From: a virus
Strand: one strand, 5' to 3'
DNA length: 21,680 nucleotides
Virus record (IMG/VR): IMGVR_UViG_3300025872_000355
Location: 1 to 21,680 of that record
Positions 6,076 to 13,330 of the stretch are shown piece by piece. The position numbers and the translations under genes were made by a program. Under the pieces are notes generated by a model. It did not search any database, was not told the origin of the DNA, and saw only the letters and a list, made by a program, of their open reading frames with translations. Position 1 is the first letter of the stretch. Each line of letters opens with the position of its first letter.

Positions 6076-6258
6076 TCAATCGCGAGCAGGACGCCTGGCG
6101 GAGCGTTTTTTCGGCTCCTTCCGGTCCTTCGTCCTTGCCGGCCTGTTCAGATAGATCATGCCGTCCTCGTCCGGGATGCCGCCCCCGACGATCTCGTCCT
6201 CGTCGATGTCACAGAGGAACTTCGGGGGCTTTGCTTTCGGCGTCGGCTTCTTTGCCAT
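6076..6258 (-). CDS. Small Lys/Arg-rich protein, 60 aa
   Basis: An AGGAGGG box 6 bases before the ATG at 6258 fixes this start; longer readings of the frame have no such site. The protein has basic ends (MAKKPTPKAKPPK and KEPKKRSARRPARD) around an acidic centre (DIDEDEIVGGGIPDEDGMIY). No family is recognised. The gene overlaps the end of the upstream CxC-domain gene by 50 bases in another frame. Confidence 0.6.
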   Translation of the reverse strand: MAKKPTPKAKPPKFLCDIDEDEIVGGGIPDEDGMIYLNRPARTKDRKEPKKRSARRPARD

Positions 6259-6691
6259 CTGCGGCCCTCCTGGCATTTCGGATCGCTCGACGCACCAGCA
6301 TCCTCCCAGCGGCATCGACGAACGGCAGGCCACGCTTGGCGGCGTTCTCACGCATAGCCGCCACGATGTAGTCCATGCGCTCTGGCTGCTCGCATTGGTC
6401 AGGCCCCCATTTGTCCATCTCTGCGGCGACTCGGTTGCATGAGCAGTCTGGCGTGCTCGTGATGTAGAACGGCCAGCCAGCGAGCAGCCTTTTCAACTCG
6501 GTGCCTGGGCCATTGCCGAGGGGCTTGGGCGGCTCGCGGCCTGCCTTCGCCGCTCTCGGATACGCCTGGTGGTCAACGTCTATCGTCCACTGGTCGCCGT
6601 CCTGTGAGACGACGCACGGCATGGCATCGTCGAGCGTGTATCCACGCTCTGCGCAACGCTGCTCAAGGCTGGACCGGTGACAGGTAATCAT
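6209..6691 (-). CDS. Cys-pair (CxC...C) domain protein of the tail region, 160 aa
   Basis: Two modules are visible. The first (1-46: MITCHRSSLEQRCAERGYTL, then DDAMPCVVSQDGDQWTIDVD and HQAYPR) is a short cap. The second (about 65-142) carries PDCSCNRVAAEMDKWGPDQC with C83, C85 and C100, then YIVAAMRENAAKRGLPF and LVRRAIRNARR. I associate the CxC-MDxWG-C module with planctomycete and phage proteins, sometimes beside glycosyltransferase-like regions; metal binding by the cysteines is plausible but unproven. The start at 6691 overlaps the upstream stop as ATGA. An ATG at 6706 is an alternative. Its role in the virion is unknown. Confidence 0.65.
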   Translation of the reverse strand: MITCHRSSLEQRCAERGYTLDDAMPCVVSQDGDQWTIDVDHQAYPRAAKAGREPPKPLGNGPGTELKRLLAGWPFYITSTPDCSCNRVAAEMDKWGPDQCEQPERMDYIVAAMRENAAKRGLPFVDAAGRMLVRRAIRNARRAADGKEADAESKAPEVPL

Positions 6692-7209
6692 GGAAGTGGG
6701 TTGCATATTGCCAACCCTGTTATTTCGTCAGTCGGGACGATGATACATGGCGTGTATACGCCTCCGATCGCTTCACACTCGGACCGCGTGTACCCACCAC
6801 GGGCTTGAGGCCCGGTTTCTCCAGGCCTGATGGTTATCACGTCTGGGCCGCAACAGCGGCCAGTAGGGCATGGATCGCCGCACGGATTCTCACCGCACGT
6901 CGTACCGATGCCATTGAAAACCTTCCCCGCTCCCTGGCATTGGCACTGCGGCTTGATGCTGCACGTCGCGGTTCCGCCGTCCGTCTCGCAGCATGCGCCC
7001 TCGTTGCAGGCGTTGAGACAGTCTTCCTCCGTCGCATAGCCTCCGCCACCAGCCAAGCCAGAGCCCGTCAAGCCGTTGTATGTAGATGCCTGTCGGCACG
7101 GCATTTCGCACTGGTTGTAGCAATACCACCCACCGCAGCACGCGCAGCCCTCTCCAGCCTTGCCGTCCTTCACGACGATCGCGCCGTTCTTCGTGGCAAT
7201 GTTGGTCAT
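6688..7209 (-). CDS. Cysteine-rich repeat protein of the tail region, 173 aa
   Basis: Twenty-one of 173 residues are cysteine. After a short N-terminal strand-like segment (MTNIATKNGAIVVKDGK) comes CACCGGWYCYNQCEMPC, then two or three modules of the GACC type: GACCETDGGTATCSIKPQC with GKVFNGIGTTCGENPC, and GRCCGPD...GGYTRSECEAIGGVYTPC. Modules with CC, then C, then C.x.GG.x.G.G..C are common in Planctomycetota proteins and probably form disulfide-bonded or metal-binding knots. There is no signal peptide. It is coupled to the upstream gene by ATGA and to the downstream gene by ATGA. A tail-tip or virion-surface role is inferred from position. Confidence 0.7.
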   Translation of the reverse strand: MTNIATKNGAIVVKDGKAGEGCACCGGWYCYNQCEMPCRQASTYNGLTGSGLAGGGGYATEEDCLNACNEGACCETDGGTATCSIKPQCQCQGAGKVFNGIGTTCGENPCGDPCPTGRCCGPDVITIRPGETGPQARGGYTRSECEAIGGVYTPCIIVPTDEITGLAICNPLP

Positions 7210-7619
7210 GTCGCGCAGTCCGTCGTATCAAGCCAAGACAGACCGCCGCTGGCGTCGTGCGCCAGGACTTGCTGCTTCGCAGAGTCATACGACGGCAGCG
7301 AGTGCCAATCCCACGCAGCCAGCACCCACTCGCCGGCCACGCTGGCGATCATGCAGGCCATTTCCCCGGTCGGCGAGATCGTGGCCAGGTAGTTCTTTGC
7401 CTCGTACGTCACCGCCGACAGGTCCGCGTGCGTCACCGTCTTCGTTTCGCCCTTCGCCCACGAGCCGGAGAACGTGCCGCGAATAATCTCCGTGCCGGAA
7501 TCAGCCGTGCGGATCGCAGGGGCTCGCGTGTCACGCTGGCCGCGTTCCGACTGTGCGACTACTCTGGCGATCCTGCGCAGGTCGCCGCGCCCGATCGTCA
7601 GTCGCTCGCGGTTCTTCAC
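7206..7619 (-). CDS. Tail/baseplate-region protein, 137 aa
   Basis: The GTG at 7619 overlaps the upstream stop (GTGA) and has GGGGAG 5 bases upstream. The N-terminal helix (NRERLTIGRGDLRRIARVVA) is followed by a polar linker, a beta-rich middle (GTFSGSWAKGETKTVTHADL, YLATISPTGEMACMIA) and a C-terminal module with KQQVLAHDASGGLSWLDTTD and a penultimate-region Cys. The pattern 'VLAHDASGGLSWL' resembles C-terminal segments of tail-tip proteins I associate with planctomycete phages, but no named family is claimed. Position after the distal-tail-like protein suggests a baseplate role. Confidence 0.55.
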   Translation of the reverse strand: MKNRERLTIGRGDLRRIARVVAQSERGQRDTRAPAIRTADSGTEIIRGTFSGSWAKGETKTVTHADLSAVTYEAKNYLATISPTGEMACMIASVAGEWVLAAWDWHSLPSYDSAKQQVLAHDASGGLSWLDTTDCAT

Positions 7620-8554
7620 GAGGGCTCCCCAAAGAGCGTGAAGTCGGACTCCTCGTAGACCTTCGCCCCGTCGCCATTGTTGATCACGACCGGAGGCTCG
7701 CCGGCCGTCATGGCCACGCCGTCGGACAGGGCGACTGGCTGCTTCACCGGCCGGCCGTCGACACCCGTCACGGCGAGACGCTTCGTGCCCTCGCTGCTTG
7801 GGTTGCCGTCCTCGTCGCAGAGCTCGTTGAACCCGACGTCCCAGGGCTTGAGCTCCCACCCATCCTTGCGATAGCGGAACTCCCAGGACGTCTCCCAGTA
7901 CGAGACCTTCTCCTCCGTGGCAGTCGCCGGCGTATAGAATCCGTCGTCCTGGAGCGTGCCGCCGCCAGTGACGTCGGTCTTCGTGATCTGCTTCTTCTGG
8001 GCTCCGCGGAAATTGCACTTCCACGTTCCAGCCGGCTTGCCGAGCCAGGTGGCATTGTTCACGGTGTTCGACTTTTGCGACCGTATGCCGTCCCAGCTCA
8101 TGTCGTCATAGGACCGCGTCAGCACCCAGGAGATATTGTCGTTCTCACGCTCAAGGCCCTCGAGCGGGTCGCCGGCACTGTTGGTGATCGACTCGTCGTC
8201 GATGTCCTTGTAGACCGGCCCGACGCTCGTCCCGCCGCTGGCCTGCCAGCTGTCCTCGGGGATGCCGTTTTCGTCTGTCTGCTTCTCGGGAGCAGGGATC
8301 GAGTATTGCCACGTCACCGTCCACCAGAGCCCAGCATCGTCGGCCAGCGCTGTGTCGAACTGGTACGCGACGTGGTCGGTCTGGTCCGGGTACGGCGTCC
8401 CGTAGGTGATGCCGGGGGCTCCTGTGATCGCCACGCGAGACGTGGCCGGATGGTCGACTCGCACAAGAAAAGATCGCACGAAGACGTGCGGGTTCCCGAG
8501 CGACCCGCTCGCCCCCGACCCCTTCGCGGTCTCACGCCATCCCAGCACAGCCAT
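7616..8554 (-). CDS. Distal tail / baseplate protein candidate, 312 aa
   Basis: The protein is rich in beta-type segments and aromatic residues (HVFVRSFLVRVDHP, GLWWTVTWQYSIPAPEKQ, NDNISWVLTRSYDDMSWDG, KVSYWETSWEFRYRKDGWEL) and has no membrane segment. It is encoded immediately after the tape measure, with TAA and ATG adjacent, which is where siphoviruses keep the distal tail protein or baseplate hub. I do not recognise a specific family from the sequence. The long internal WELKPWDVGFNEL region and the C-terminal ESDFTLFGEPS tail show no enzyme motif. Confidence 0.55.
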   Translation of the reverse strand: MAVLGWRETAKGSGASGSLGNPHVFVRSFLVRVDHPATSRVAITGAPGITYGTPYPDQTDHVAYQFDTALADDAGLWWTVTWQYSIPAPEKQTDENGIPEDSWQASGGTSVGPVYKDIDDESITNSAGDPLEGLERENDNISWVLTRSYDDMSWDGIRSQKSNTVNNATWLGKPAGTWKCNFRGAQKKQITKTDVTGGGTLQDDGFYTPATATEEKVSYWETSWEFRYRKDGWELKPWDVGFNELCDEDGNPSSEGTKRLAVTGVDGRPVKQPVALSDGVAMTAGEPPVVINNGDGAKVYEESDFTLFGEPS

Positions 8555-10105
8555 TTAGAACGCGGGGATCACCGCCTCCGTGAAGTCTCCGCCGCCATCG
8601 GCCGCCATCTGCTCGACTGACGCTGCGATGCTCTCAAGGGCCGCGAGCTGCTCCTCCTGGATCGTGCCAGTGTCCCCGCGCATGATCCGGAACATCTCTG
8701 CGATCCCCTCACGAGACGTCGAGTCCGTGGCCTTGAGGGCCGCAGTTGACTGCGCCGGGCCGGTAGCGGACTGGACGGAGAGCGGCGTCCTCGTGGCCAC
8801 GTCGCGAGCGTTCGCGGCTTCGCGGGCCGCCTGTCGGGCCTGCTCGATCATTGTCGCCATCGGCCCAGGAGCACCGGCTCCGCCGGCCTGGTCGGTCGCA
8901 CCAAACGCGGACGCGAAAGAGTCGGCCATCGAGGAGCCGGCGGCCTCCATGTCTGCCCCCAGGCTGACGACCATCGCGTCGAGTCCGGCGACGGACTGGT
9001 CGAGCGTGCCCGAGCTCATGTAGACCATCGCCGCGGCCTTTTGGACGGCCGACAGGATGGCCGCGATCGGAGTCACAATCCCGAGCATCGTGGAGGCCAG
9101 GGCTGCTTTGATAGCACTGCCGACGCCCAACAGGAGAGCGCCGACGCTTTTGGCAACGTCCCAGGTCCCGGCCCACTGCGTTGCGACCGCGGACGCGTAC
9201 TCCCAGACCCCGCCACTCCTGGCGATGAAGTCGTCGACCACCCCGGCGAAGAACGACGCGGCCGAAATGATCGCGTCCCCAACGGCCTGGCCGATGTTGG
9301 CCCCGCCGACGCTTCCAATGAAATCCGAGAACGTCGTCGTGACTGCCTCGATCGCTGGGGCCAGGTAGGCGACGACCTGGCTGACGACGCCGGCGATCGC
9401 CTGCTGGGCTCGCGTGAACGCGTCGTTCATGGCCTCAACGTTCCGGCCCTGGACGTTTGTCATGGCCAGCCCGAATCGCTGGGCCTCGGCCGTGGCCTGG
9501 GCGATCCCATCGGCCCCGCCGGAGAAGAGCGGGAGCAGGGCCGCCCCGGAACGGCCGAAGATCCGGACGGCCGCCGCGGCCCTCTCGGCCTCGGTCGGCA
9601 GGGACGCTATCGCCGTGGCGATCGCCTGGAACCGCTCGGCGCTCGACAGGCCGTTGAGCTGCTCGACAGACAGGCCGATCGACGCGAACGCGTCACGAGC
9701 CATCTTCGAGCCGTTGGCGGCCTTGACGAACGCGAGGTCTGCCTTCGTGGCCGCATTGGCGATTGTGTCCATCCCGACGCCGGCGAGCTCGCCGGCCAGC
9801 GATAGTCCCGCCAGCTCGCCGTAGGTCATGCCCAGTCTGGCCGCCATCTTGCTCGTCGAGTCGATCACCTCGGCCTGGGCCTGGGCCATCGAGATCATGG
9901 AGCCGACGGCCCTGGACGCGGCAGCGGCCATCGAGCCGAACAGTTGCGCCCCCTGGATCGCCGTCAGCGTTGACAGCCCGCTCCGCAGGCTCGTCACGCT
10001 TCGCTGCATCCGGTCCATCGAGGCCGTGGCACGGTTGACGCCGGACGTAAGTCCGGACGTGCTGGCCGTGAATACTGCCGCGACCCTACCGATCACCGAT
10101 GCCAT
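8555..10105 (-). CDS. Tape measure protein, 516 aa
   Basis: The sequence is Ala-, Ser- and Met-rich, and helical over most of its length. It begins with the usual tape-measure N-terminus (FTASTSGLTSGVNRATASMD with RMQRSVTSLRSGLSTL), then a phage-tail-tape-measure-like core (LGMTYGELAGLSLAGELAGV, AERFQAIATAIASLPTEAER, AVRIFGRSGAALLPLFSGG). Hydrophobic segments lie near 235-260 and 320-356 (ALLLGVGSAIKAAL, MLGIVTPIAAILSAVQ). At 516 aa it is short for a siphovirus; by the usual proportionality it predicts a tail in the range of roughly 75-80 nm. The start overlaps the tail chaperone gene by 20 bases. Confidence 0.88.
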   Translation of the reverse strand: MASVIGRVAAVFTASTSGLTSGVNRATASMDRMQRSVTSLRSGLSTLTAIQGAQLFGSMAAAASRAVGSMISMAQAQAEVIDSTSKMAARLGMTYGELAGLSLAGELAGVGMDTIANAATKADLAFVKAANGSKMARDAFASIGLSVEQLNGLSSAERFQAIATAIASLPTEAERAAAAVRIFGRSGAALLPLFSGGADGIAQATAEAQRFGLAMTNVQGRNVEAMNDAFTRAQQAIAGVVSQVVAYLAPAIEAVTTTFSDFIGSVGGANIGQAVGDAIISAASFFAGVVDDFIARSGGVWEYASAVATQWAGTWDVAKSVGALLLGVGSAIKAALASTMLGIVTPIAAILSAVQKAAAMVYMSSGTLDQSVAGLDAMVVSLGADMEAAGSSMADSFASAFGATDQAGGAGAPGPMATMIEQARQAAREAANARDVATRTPLSVQSATGPAQSTAALKATDSTSREGIAEMFRIMRGDTGTIQEEQLAALESIAASVEQMAADGGGDFTEAVIPAF

Positions 10106-10418
10106 CGTTCGTTTTCCTAGCCCAGGGGATCTTCGCGAGCTCCGACTCGATCTCGTGGTCCGTCTGTGGTCGCCGCTTGTATGTCGGGAGGAACTTGTCC
10201 TCTGCCTCCTCGTCGACCTTGGCCCCGCTCGCCGCCGCCATCCACGCCGCCAGCCTGGCCGTCCGCTGCCACTCGCACCCGAACGGCTCGTTGAGCCAGT
10301 AGGCCTTCCAGAGCCGTACCTGCCGGATCGTCAGCGTGTCCGCCAACCGATCGACGTCGAGCGTCCCTGCCACCAGCGCCAGCCGACATAGGAACAACGC
10401 GTCGGGGGCGCTCCTTAT
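10086..10418 (-). CDS. Tail assembly chaperone, frameshifted C-terminal part (gpT-like)
   Basis: This frame encodes ADTLTIRQVRLWKAYWLNEP followed by FGCEWQRTARLAAWMAAASG, the form of gpT/DUF4035-like tail-assembly chaperones, and ends in a charged tail. It has no good start of its own: the first possible codon near the junction is a TTG at 10397 with AAGGAG 13 bases away. It joins in the -1 frame to the preceding gene at an A7 run (10418-10424), giving ...DAKK-IRSAPDALFLCRLAL.... The fusion product would be about 225 aa. The position just before the tape measure gene is where lambda-like phages make G and G-T proteins by -1 frameshift. Confidence 0.75.
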   Translation of the reverse strand: MRSAPDALFLCRLALVAGTLDVDRLADTLTIRQVRLWKAYWLNEPFGCEWQRTARLAAWMAAASGAKVDEEAEDKFLPTYKRRPQTDHEIESELAKIPWARKTNDGIGDR

Positions 10419-10762
10419 TTTTTTGCGTCCTCCCCGACGAGCTGGTCGTCGTCACGCAGCACGGTCTCGAAACACGTCTTAAAAAGCCATATGACGTCCG
10501 CCGGCCGGCCGGCGAGCACGACCTCGGCCTCCTCGTCCGTCAGACGACGCTTGCCATCCGGGCCTGCGATACACGTCGCGAGCGTCCTGGCGATCAGGTC
10601 CGCAGGCGGGTCGCGGCCCTCGAGCTGCCGATGGGACTCGACGAGCGAGTACCACTCCGCAAACGTCGGATACCGCAGCCGGACGGACTTTTTTGACTGC
10701 GGCATCGTCACCTCGATCGGTGCCGACGCGGTGCCGCCGAAGATGTCCTCTGCCGTGAGCAT
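10415..10762 (-). CDS. Tail assembly chaperone (gpG-like), 115 aa
   Basis: The protein opens MLTAEDIFGG and contains a compact helical domain: RLRYPTFAEWYSLVESHRQL, then ARTLATCIAGPDGKRRLTDE and VLAGRPADVIWLFKTCFETV. This is the usual content of a siphovirus tail-assembly chaperone: a short beta-type N-terminus and a 'conserve then count the lost domain' helical body. It sits between the tail-tube genes and the tape measure. The start directly follows the upstream TAA (TTCTAAATG). Its stop lies right after the A7 slippery run, so a fraction of ribosomes probably continue into the gpT-like frame. Confidence 0.75.
   Translation of the reverse strand: MLTAEDIFGGTASAPIEVTMPQSKKSVRLRYPTFAEWYSLVESHRQLEGRDPPADLIARTLATCIAGPDGKRRLTDEEAEVVLAGRPADVIWLFKTCFETVLRDDDQLVGEDAKK
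10418..10424 (-). promoter_or_regulatory. Probable programmed -1 ribosomal frameshift site (A AAA AAA)
   Basis: On the minus strand the zero-frame codons are GCA AAA AAA TAA, so seven A residues immediately precede the stop of the upstream chaperone gene. A -1 slip on AAA AAA avoids the stop and reads ATA AGG AGC GCC, the frame of the downstream gpT-like coding region. An AAGGAG follows within the next bases; it may serve as a downstream start signal instead. No firm stimulatory hairpin can be claimed by eye. Confidence 0.7.
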
Positions 10763-11143
10763 TTAGAAACCTGTCATGGAGAAAGTGGCGAACGATCCGA
10801 TCTTCTCGCCGACGCGAGCCTCGGCCTCGAATGTTCGCAGATACGCGTCCCCACTCAATGTTCCGCCCGACGTGCGGACGGTGAGCAGCTGCGTCCGCCC
10901 TATATCGTCACGGACGAACGGGGATGGGCCGATCAGCTCGAGCTGCACCTCGGCCGGCAGGATGTCGATCGGGTCCTGCTGCCGCAGGACTCGCGTATTC
11001 ACGCCGACGCCAACGACAGGAGAGGTATGGTTGGTGCAGTCGAACGACGTGCCGACGCCCTGGGACGCTCGGACACGACGCAGGCGGCCAATCAGCCGGC
11101 CGCCCCAGTAGACGCTCGCGCCTTGAGAATCGGCGATTGCCAT
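10763..11143 (-). CDS. Tail-tube-like protein B, 126 aa
   Basis: This protein resembles the gene just upstream (11156-11524): both begin M..xDSQG.....GG, and both end with an F.xEA.VGEKI...ATF...G motif (here FEAEARVGEKIGSFATFSMT, there FELEAAVGEKIKGTATFVIP). The middle has CTNHTSP and a beta-rich run (PAEVQLELIG), the form of small tail-tube subunits. Location before the tail chaperones fits the tail module. It may be a tube isoform, a tail terminator-like ring, or a decoration protein. AGGGGGA lies 4 bases before the ATG. Confidence 0.65.
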   Translation of the reverse strand: MAIADSQGASVYWGGRLIGRLRRVRASQGVGTSFDCTNHTSPVVGVGVNTRVLRQQDPIDILPAEVQLELIGPSPFVRDDIGRTQLLTVRTSGGTLSGDAYLRTFEAEARVGEKIGSFATFSMTGF

Positions 11144-11155
11144 GCCGTCCCCCTG

Positions 11156-11524
11156 TTAGCCGGGGATGACGAACGTGGCAGTCCCCTTGATCTTCTCGCC
11201 GACGGCCGCCTCGAGCTCGAACTCCGGGCAGCGGGCCTGGGTGTTCAGCCCGAACTTCGCGCAGACGAGCGTCAGCTCGTCCTCCGTGTTCGGTGCTTCG
11301 TCGCCCAGGTACGAGAGGCTGATCTCGGTCTTCCGGCCCTCGGATCCGTAGTCGTACAGCGGCGGGTCTTCGTAGATTTTGTCGGCCCCGCTCGCCAGGT
11401 CGAGCGTCGAGACGTCGACCCGCTGGTCGTAGCCCTTGCCCGTCACCTTCACCTTGATGTTCGTGGCGGAGAACTCGACCCCGCCGAACGAAAACGTAGT
11501 TCCCTGGCTGTCGACGAATGGCAT
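11156..11524 (-). CDS. Tail-tube-like protein A, 122 aa
   Basis: A beta-rich protein with VEFSATNIKVKVTGKGYDQR, VDVSTLDLASG, RKTEISLSYLG and a C-terminal VGEKIKGTATFVIPG. The arrangement matches small phage tail-tube proteins that polymerise around the tape measure. It is the first of two neighbouring paralogues. The ATG at 11524 follows the previous stop by 3 bases and has a GGGAAGAG stretch upstream. The predicted tube role is inferred from fold pattern and position between the tail-completion and chaperone genes. Confidence 0.68.
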   Translation of the reverse strand: MPFVDSQGTTFSFGGVEFSATNIKVKVTGKGYDQRVDVSTLDLASGADKIYEDPPLYDYGSEGRKTEISLSYLGDEAPNTEDELTLVCAKFGLNTQARCPEFELEAAVGEKIKGTATFVIPG

Positions 11525-11527
11525 AGT

Positions 11528-11917
11528 TCACTCTTCCCAGCGGATTGTGTACGTCTGCTCGACCAGAAAAGTCGCCGTGTCACGGCCGTCGAAAAAAACG
11601 GGGTCTCCGTCCCTCTCGTCAGTCATCGCGACTTTTTGGATTGTCAGACCACCCTCGTCCCCATTGAAGTTGTCGAGCGCCTCGCGAGCCGCGGACGCCA
11701 GGGACTTCACGGACGTGTAGCTCGACGCATAGAGCGTCACTGTGAACGTCCCGGTCGGGCATCCGTGGAGGCCCGACAGGAGCTCCGTTCTGTCGGTGGC
11801 CGTCCGCTGATAGACGGCATAGGGCAGCTCGGCCCCCTCCGGGGCGTAGAGCGGATAGCAGTCGAGCTCCGCCGACTCCTCGATCGCGGCGACGATGTAT
11901 TCCTCTGGGCTGGCCAT
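11528..11917 (-). CDS. Tail completion protein (DUF3168-like), 129 aa
   Basis: The N-terminus ASPEEYIVAAIEESAELDCY, then PLYAPEGAELPYAVYQRT, GTFTVTLYASSYTSVKSLAS, AAREALDNFNGDEGGLTIQK and ATFLVEQTYTIRWEE follow the layout of DUF3168/tail-terminator proteins, which cap the tail tube where it meets the head. The ATG at 11917 overlaps the upstream stop as TGATG, with GGAGG 5 bases upstream. A GTG one codon earlier is possible. It lies between the gp10-like protein and the tail-tube gene, the standard place. Confidence 0.75.
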   Translation of the reverse strand: MASPEEYIVAAIEESAELDCYPLYAPEGAELPYAVYQRTATDRTELLSGLHGCPTGTFTVTLYASSYTSVKSLASAAREALDNFNGDEGGLTIQKVAMTDERDGDPVFFDGRDTATFLVEQTYTIRWEE

Positions 11918-12402
11918 CACTTCCTCCGGTAGGCCTGGGCCACGCCTGGAGCCTTGTCCCTGGCTGCGGCATCCAGGGCCTTCGTCATTTCGACGACCAG
12001 GGCCGCGGCCGCAGCAGGACCGATCGCGCTCATGGACTTTTCGACCATCCGCCTGGGCTCGACGCCCGACTTAGTGCCGAACTCCATCCAGATCGCTTTT
12101 CTGCTTTCGGATCCTGCCTTGTAGCCAAGAACACCGACGACGACTCCGTCCTTGTTCCTTCCGATGTATTTCGCCTTTGTGGTGACGGCCCGGCGAAGAG
12201 CTCCGCCCTTGACCTTTCCGGTCTCGGTGATTCGCGTTTTCTGTTTTGGCGTGTTTTTCTTGAGGATCGGAACGCCGGGTTTCAATGCTCGTTTCATCGC
12301 CGCCTTCAGGTGCTTCTTGGCGATGTGCCGAGGAAGGTCGTCGTAGGCCTTCATCAGCTCTCCGACCTGACCGCTCATTCCTTCCCAGTTGAGACTGATC
12401 AC
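11917..12402 (-). CDS. HK97 gp10-like head-tail joining protein, 161 aa
   Basis: The start is a GTG at 12402 in a GTGA overlap with the upstream stop, with GAGGAG 8 bases before it. The sequence MSGQVGELMKAYDDLPRHIA, KKHLKAAMKRALKPGVPILK, ALRRAVTTKAKYIGRNKDG, SRKAIWMEFGTKSGVEPRRM and then MVEKSMSAI follow the HK97 gp10 / minor-tail family, where a basic helical N-terminus precedes an (E)xGT motif. It forms part of the connector between capsid and tail. The EFGTKSG.EPRRM segment is the clearest match. Confidence 0.8.
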   Translation of the reverse strand: MISLNWEGMSGQVGELMKAYDDLPRHIAKKHLKAAMKRALKPGVPILKKNTPKQKTRITETGKVKGGALRRAVTTKAKYIGRNKDGVVVGVLGYKAGSESRKAIWMEFGTKSGVEPRRMVEKSMSAIGPAAAAALVVEMTKALDAAARDKAPGVAQAYRRK

Positions 12403-12722
12403 GTCGCCCGCTCCTCGCAGTCGAGCTCGTGCTCCTCGCGGTCGCCGCGCTCGATCACGCTTGAGATGTAGAGCAGCCGCGAGCCCCAGCGGAGCCGCAT
12501 CTTTCCGGTGAGCCCTGGCACATACCGCATCCGGACGGCATGGGATATCGTGCCGCCCGTCTGGTTGTTGTCCTGTCGCTCGGAATAGCTGACGGCTCGC
12601 AGTTCGGCCCACCGCTCGGTGAGCGTGGCCCAGGTCTGCGAGGACTCGCCGAGAGCGTTCCGCGTCTCGGACGCCTCCTCGATCACGACCTTCTCGCGGA
12701 GGATCCCGGCAGGCAGGGGCAT
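12399..12722 (-). CDS. Phage head closure protein (SPP1 gp16-like), 107 aa
   Basis: The protein begins MPLPAGILREKVVIEEASET and continues GESSQTWATLTERWAELRAV, SGTISHA-type strand, RMRYVPGLTGKMRLRWGSRL and LYISSVIERGDREEHELDC. This is the order seen in head-tail adaptor/closure proteins of siphoviruses (a six-stranded barrel with W..v...RWAE and a final l.I..v.. segment). The ATG at 12722 overlaps the preceding TGA (TGATG) with AGGAG 7 bases upstream. GTG codons at 12728 and 12725 are less likely starts. Confidence 0.8.
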   Translation of the reverse strand: MPLPAGILREKVVIEEASETRNALGESSQTWATLTERWAELRAVSYSERQDNNQTGGTISHAVRMRYVPGLTGKMRLRWGSRLLYISSVIERGDREEHELDCEERAT

Positions 12723-13270
12723 CACCACACTCCTGTGACGGACTCACTCGCCAGGAGCGTTTCGAACGCCAGGGGGACTTCTCGCGGTGCCTCGCTGGAC
12801 GAGGCCTCGCGGTTGTTGAACAGGTGGCCGACGTAGAGCAGGAGCGCCGACCGCAGCTGCGGGGCGATCGGCCCGCCGGGTGCGGCCCCGGCCCAGTACG
12901 TCACGACGGCCGAATCATTCGGCCCGGATTCCAGGGTGATCTGCGCGGGAACGAGATCCGCGTCGATCGAGAAGTCAGCCGCCAGGCCGTCGACCGTGAC
13001 GCTGATCCCGAAGTCGTCATTGAGCAGGAGAGGAGGATTCGGCAGCTCGAGGACGGTCACGCCAGCCGGCCATGTGGCCCGGTACTGGGTGGCGACGAGC
13101 GAGATCCCCAGCCGCCGCTCGATCAGCCTGCGGGCCGCAGCGATGGCCCCCAGGAGAAAGGCGTTTTCGTCCGTCTGGTCGTCCGTCAGCCGCAGCTGGG
13201 CGCGGACCTCTGCCAGGGAAACGGGCTCGACTGTCGGGTGAGTCACGACGACGCAAGAGCGCGGTTTCAC
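12722..13270 (-). CDS. Head-tail connector protein (gp6-like), 182 aa
   Basis: The GTG at 13270 has GGAGGG 6 bases upstream and is preferred over a TTG at 13291. The protein follows the gp6-like/phiE125 gp8-like connector pattern: HPTVEPVSLAEVRAQLRL, DENAFLLGAIAAARRLIERR, SLVATQYRATWP and LELPNPPLLL. A long helical C-terminus (LRSALLLYVGHLFNNREA) follows. It forms the ring below the portal. It is separated from the capsid gene by an 81-base intergenic gap containing a strong hairpin, one of the few breaks in this operon. Confidence 0.8.
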   Translation of the reverse strand: MKPRSCVVVTHPTVEPVSLAEVRAQLRLTDDQTDENAFLLGAIAAARRLIERRLGISLVATQYRATWPAGVTVLELPNPPLLLNDDFGISVTVDGLAADFSIDADLVPAQITLESGPNDSAVVTYWAGAAPGGPIAPQLRSALLLYVGHLFNNREASSSEAPREVPLAFETLLASESVTGVW

Positions 13271-13297
13271 GGCGAGCCCTCCAGGGAACAAGCAGGC

Positions 13298-13330
13298 GGC
13301 CGGGGGCGAGCACGGAGCCCGCCCCCGGCC
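13298..13330 (-). terminator. Strong GC hairpin downstream of the major capsid gene
   Basis: GGCCGGGGGCG (13298-13308) pairs perfectly with CGCCCCCGGCC (13320-13330) across an 11-base loop. It lies 21 bases past the capsid stop on the minus strand and before the connector gene. There is no U-tract, so it is not a classic intrinsic terminator. It may attenuate transcription or stabilise the 3' end of a capsid mRNA. Confidence 0.5.

Noticed and set aside
7553-8620. Long + strand open frame opposite the distal tail gene
   Set aside because: Composition is Arg/Leu/Val-rich and featureless. The minus-strand gene has correct coupling and tail-like composition.
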